From the NCBI GenBank assembly GCA_024275755.1, contig JAJRYN010000158.1:1-35064 (forward strand): a DNA stretch of 35,064 nt, written 5' to 3'. Source of the stretch: an archaeon (GTDB lineage: Archaea > Thermoplasmatota > E2 > UBA202 > JdFR-43). The position numbers were made by a program, and so were the translations under genes. The notes beneath the pieces are model-generated. The model was not told the DNA's origin. It did no database searches and worked only from the letters and a program-made list of their open reading frames with translations. Positions 32,205 to 35,064 of the stretch are shown one piece after another; the first letter of the stretch is position 1; each line of letters opens with the position of its first letter.

Positions 32205-33040
32205 ACATTGGGGCTGCTATTAAAGATGTGATTGATTATCAGATAAAGGTGCTGGGAGGAAGAACAGTTGGAGACGTGATATTCTTTTTTGTCATACTTT
32301 TCGTGGCTGTAATAATAGCAAAAATTGTGAGAATCAATATAAGAAGAACTTTGAAGGAAAAAGTGCCCAAAACAACGCTCAATGCTGTTGAAAAAATATT
32401 TTATTATGGCATCATTACAGTTGGCTTTCTGGCTGCATTGCCATATATAGGTGTTGAGCCAACTGGCTTAATGGTTGCTGGAGGGATAGCGGGTATAGTG
32501 ATTGGTTTTGCGAGCCAGACTGTTGTATCAAACTTAATAAGTGGCATTTTCCTGCTTATTGAAAAGCCAATAAAAATTGGAGATGGAGTAAGTCTGGGGG
32601 ATGTTAGTGGCGTGGTTAAAGACATAAGGATTCTTTCAACAACAATAAGGACATGGGACGGAATATATGTGAGGATACCAAATGAGAAGGTTTTCACCTC
32701 CAATATACAGAACTTTGTGGCCCATGCTGCCAGAAGGTTCGAATATAAAATTGGTATTGCATACAAAGATGATGCAGATAAAGCCATTGAAATAATCAAA
32801 AATTTACTGGAAGAGCATCCTTTAATATTGAAGGAGCCGGCTCCCCAGATTTTTGTTGAAGAACTTGGAGAAAGCAGCGTGAATTTAGCAATAAGGATAT
32901 GGGCTCCATCCAGCCACTGGTTTTCTGTAAAAACAGAAATGCTCTGGAAAATTAAAGTAGCTCTGGAAAAAGAAGGCATTGAAATACCATTCCCACAGCG
33001 CGTCATATGGATGGCTGATAAGAAGAAGGCTAAGATATAA
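32201..33040 (+). CDS. mscS: MscS-family small-conductance mechanosensitive channel
   Basis: 279 aa from the ATG at 32201; a GTG at 32189 is possible, but the ATGA overlap with DUF432 favours the ATG. Three membrane segments lie at about 26-43, 64-82 and 87-120. The pore helix and signature GGIAGIVIGFASQTVVSNLISGIFLLIEKPIKIGD match MscS and are followed by the beta domain (GDVSGVVKDIRILSTTIRTWDGIYVRIPNEKVF) and the alpha/beta C-terminal cage. It opens under membrane tension to release solutes on osmotic downshift. Length is close to that of E. coli MscS (286 aa). The 3' end overlaps the convergent phosphatase gene by 11 bases. Confidence 0.95.
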   Translation: MNIGAAIKDVIDYQIKVLGGRTVGDVIFFFVILFVAVIIAKIVRINIRRTLKEKVPKTTLNAVEKIFYYGIITVGFLAALPYIGVEPTGLMVAGGIAGIVIGFASQTVVSNLISGIFLLIEKPIKIGDGVSLGDVSGVVKDIRILSTTIRTWDGIYVRIPNEKVFTSNIQNFVAHAARRFEYKIGIAYKDDADKAIEIIKNLLEEHPLILKEPAPQIFVEELGESSVNLAIRIWAPSSHWFSVKTEMLWKIKVALEKEGIEIPFPQRVIWMADKKKAKI

Positions 33041-34094
33041 CAAAATTCTCCAGCACATTGCCTTCGGCATCGATGGAAACGATTCTCATTTCTTCTTCAT
33101 TTACCATAACTTTGCAATAATGGAAAGCTGATGCAGAAAAAATATTCCATGGGCTCCATCCAGCATCTTCGGGAGGGGCTCCGCCTCCGCCTGTTATGAT
33201 ACAATGGATATTTCCTGCTTTCAAATGCTGGTAATAATGCTGATGCCCGGCAAAAACAGCATCTACTCCTGCAAGATAAAAGATGAGCATCCATATCTTC
33301 ATCATGGGCGGTGGATAATGATTGCCCGAAATTAAAGGAGGATGATGGAAAATCACTACTTTCCACTTGCTTTCTGTGCTAATGTCTTTAATGAGCCATA
33401 GAAATTGTGAAAGATTTTGCAGGCGATTGGAATCAAGAAATGTGAAATGGACATTGCCATAATCAAAAGAATACCATCTTTCATTGCCTGGAAGAGAAAA
33501 GAAAAGGACAAAATTATGGATGGGCAAATCGTGATTTCCTACAGCAGGGTATATGCTTTTATTGTGCATCCATGAAGAAATCTGGAAAAATTTCAGCCAT
33601 TGCTCCTCATTTCCTCCATTCCTGACAATATCTCCGGCATGGATGACTATGCTGGCATTCTCCTTTTCAATAACTTTTGCAACTATGGAGGCATTTCTCC
33701 ATCCATCCCACACTCCTCTTGTATCGCCATATACAAGAAATGTGAAATTGTCTGTGGGAGGTATATAAAAGGAATAAATTTGGCTCTCTGCTCCATCAGA
33801 TTCAATTTTATAGAAGTAATGAGTTGATGGCTCGAGTCCGTCTATCCTCACTTCGTGCCATTCCACATTGCTTTCTCCAGCAACCTCATTTTCCAGCTCT
33901 ACTGTTTTTCCCCAGAAAACTGTATTCTCCTCCGTTTTAATATTAGTCCTCCACATTATTGTTATGCCCTCTTCACCAATACCCTGCAGATATGGACCAA
34001 CTATAATTTCAGCATTTTCTGCAGATGTGAAAAGAGGAGAGAGAAAAGTGAAAAGGAGAATAAAAGGAAGAAGTTTGTGATGATGCTTTACCAT
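33030..34094 (-). CDS. Exported purple-acid-phosphatase-like metallophosphoesterase
   Basis: 354 aa from the ATG at 34094; an ATG at 34109 is in frame, but the chosen one forms TAATG with the cysS stop and begins a normal signal peptide (MVKHHHKLLPFILLFTFLSPLFTSAE). The N-terminal Fn3-like domain (IIVGPYLQGIGEEGITIMWRTN to STHYFYKIESDG) precedes the metallophosphatase domain with VYGDTRG, IHAGDIVRNG, AVGNHDLP, VIFHHPPL and AGHQHYYQH. This is the layout of purple acid phosphatases, which release phosphate from esters outside the cell. It probably scavenges phosphate. Co-transcription with cysS is suggested by the overlap. Confidence 0.9.
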   Translation of the reverse strand: MVKHHHKLLPFILLFTFLSPLFTSAENAEIIVGPYLQGIGEEGITIMWRTNIKTEENTVFWGKTVELENEVAGESNVEWHEVRIDGLEPSTHYFYKIESDGAESQIYSFYIPPTDNFTFLVYGDTRGVWDGWRNASIVAKVIEKENASIVIHAGDIVRNGGNEEQWLKFFQISSWMHNKSIYPAVGNHDLPIHNFVLFFSLPGNERWYSFDYGNVHFTFLDSNRLQNLSQFLWLIKDISTESKWKVVIFHHPPLISGNHYPPPMMKIWMLIFYLAGVDAVFAGHQHYYQHLKAGNIHCIITGGGGAPPEDAGWSPWNIFSASAFHYCKVMVNEEEMRIVSIDAEGNVLENFVIS

Positions 34095-35064
34095 TATGCC
34101 ACCCTCCATTTCGTTTCCTTTCCCACATCTTCTATTTCTATTCCTGCCTGCCTCAGCTTATCTCTTATCTCATCAGCTAGCTTGTAGTTCTTTTCTTCCC
34201 TTGCCTTCCTTCTAATTGCCAGCAGCTTTTCTATTGCATCTTCTGTTTTATCTTCCTTTATACCATATTCTTCTGCCAGTCTTTTAATTGCTTTCTCATT
34301 CAATTTCTTTTTCTCCTCCTGCAAAAGCGTTAGAACATTTGCTATTTTAATGTATTCATCCAAAGCATATTTACATAGCCTTTCATCTGGTTTTTCCTTC
34401 TCCATCAAAAATTTGTTTGTTTTCCTGACAAAATCAAAAATTACTTCTATGGCTTTTGGCGTATTGAAGTCATCATCCATTGCCTCCTCAAATTTCCTTT
34501 TAAATATTTCCACTGCTTCAAGATATTCTTTTTCCTTTTCATCAAGCTTTCTTTCATCAAATCTGGCATCTTTGCCTGCCAGCTCCTCCAGCTTTTCCTT
34601 TGCCACTCTTAGCCTTTTAACTGCGTTCTCGGCATTTTTTAATGCCTCCTCGCTATAATCAGCAGGGCTGCGATAATGATACGAAGCAAAGAAGAAGCGT
34701 AACACTTCCGCATCCCACTGCTGCAGAGCATCTCTTATGTTTATTATGTTGCCCAGTGATTTGCTCATCTTCTCTCCCCTCACCTTTAACATTCCTGAAT
34801 GGAGCCAGTAATTAACAAACCTTCTGCCATATGCAGCTTCTGATTGAGCAATTTCATTTTCATGATGAGGGAATATTAAGTCCTGTCCTCCACCATGTAT
34901 ATCAAAGGGTATTCCAAGATATTTTGTGCTCATGGTTGAACATTCAATGTGCCATCCTGGCCTTCCATCACCCCATGGGCTCTGCCATTTTGGCTCCCCC
35001 GGTTTGGCTGCTTTCCATAAGGCAAAGTCTTCTGGCTTTCTTTTTTTCTCCCCAGGCTCTATTC
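34094..35064 (-). CDS. cysS: Cysteinyl-tRNA synthetase (3' part; 5' end beyond the window)
   Basis: Charges tRNA-Cys. About 322 residues are visible. The frame is open to the right edge, upstream of the internal ATG at 34933, with GRPGWHIECSTMSTKYLG, a class-I CysRS motif. Then come FDIHGGGQDLIFPHHENEIAQ with zinc and substrate ligands, the KMSKS loop in GEKMSKSLGN, and the helical anticodon-binding domain (FEEAMDDDFNTPKAIEVIFDF). The HIGH motif is outside the window. The C-terminal end (ADEIRDKLRQAGIEIEDV) is complete. The stop overlaps the next gene by one base (TAATG). Confidence 0.95.
   Translation of the reverse strand, partial: IEPGEKKRKPEDFALWKAAKPGEPKWQSPWGDGRPGWHIECSTMSTKYLGIPFDIHGGGQDLIFPHHENEIAQSEAAYGRRFVNYWLHSGMLKVRGEKMSKSLGNIINIRDALQQWDAEVLRFFFASYHYRSPADYSEEALKNAENAVKRLRVAKEKLEELAGKDARFDERKLDEKEKEYLEAVEIFKRKFEEAMDDDFNTPKAIEVIFDFVRKTNKFLMEKEKPDERLCKYALDEYIKIANVLTLLQEEKKKLNEKAIKRLAEEYGIKEDKTEDAIEKLLAIRRKAREEKNYKLADEIRDKLRQAGIEIEDVGKETKWRVA

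Overview
The window is archaeal. It carries a geranylgeranyl reductase of ether-lipid synthesis, transcription factor S, an eRF1-superfamily protein, two tRNA genes without an encoded CCA (one with bulge-helix-bulge introns), a DUF432-MscS pair and PhoU/TrkA_C proteins. Many start codons lie about 25 nt downstream of a TATA-like box, so many mRNAs are probably leaderless. The AT-rich sequence, several exported peptidase-like proteins (two C25/gingipain-like, one S15/CocE-like), PKD-domain proteins and TATA-driven leaderless genes fit a protein-degrading member of the Thermoplasmatota, for example a Marine Benthic Group D-like lineage. That placement is inference; no rRNA is present to test it.

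Layout. 1-4.1 kb: the 3' part of a geranylgeranyl reductase gene and a 1013-aa exported C25-like protein. 4.1-5.9 kb: mobile DNA, made up of an 842-bp IS6-like element with perfect 14-bp inverted repeats and a compact serine recombinase preceded by a dyad with a 2-bp centre. 6.1-7.4 kb: two small methyltransferase-fold proteins, the second resembling nicotianamine synthase. 7.5-10.5 kb: trpB2 with an overlapping ATP-NAD-kinase-like gene, divergent from an ACT-domain regulator. 10.5-15.9 kb: tRNA-Pro(CGG), an exported PKD protein, a frameshifted pepD, a CocE/S15-type exported hydrolase and a lipoprotein; the last three form one overlapping unit that probably handles peptides. 15.9-16.3 kb: structured non-coding sequence and a tRNA-Thr(CGT) interrupted by two introns. 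16.3-22.8 kb: a beta-lactamase-fold hydrolase, an SDR epimerase, transcription factor S, a C25-like lipoprotein and a short radical-SAM gene. 22.8-25.8 kb: a helix-turn-helix/nucleotidyltransferase pair resembling AbiE-type toxin-antitoxin modules, and a baeRF-like eRF1 homologue. 25.8-26.9 kb: two clusters of degenerate repeats flanking a candidate small RNA and feoA. 26.9-30.5 kb: twin PhoU-TrkA_C proteins and an APC permease fused to an EIIA-like domain that seems to lack its histidine. 30.5-35.1 kb: a small membrane protein, CBS-domain protein, YfcE/MJ0936-type phosphodiesterase, DUF432-MscS, a purple-acid-phosphatase-like exported enzyme and the 3' part of cysS.

The most striking feature is the tRNA-Thr gene. 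Both introns (51 nt at 37/38 and 34 nt at 59/60) can be folded into bulge-helix-bulge splice sites by eye. A T-loop intron is a feature I know mainly from Thermoproteales. Next come the repeat/RNA neighbourhood of feoA, the transporter with a degenerate EIIA tail, and the GGWSQ-type eRF1 homologue.
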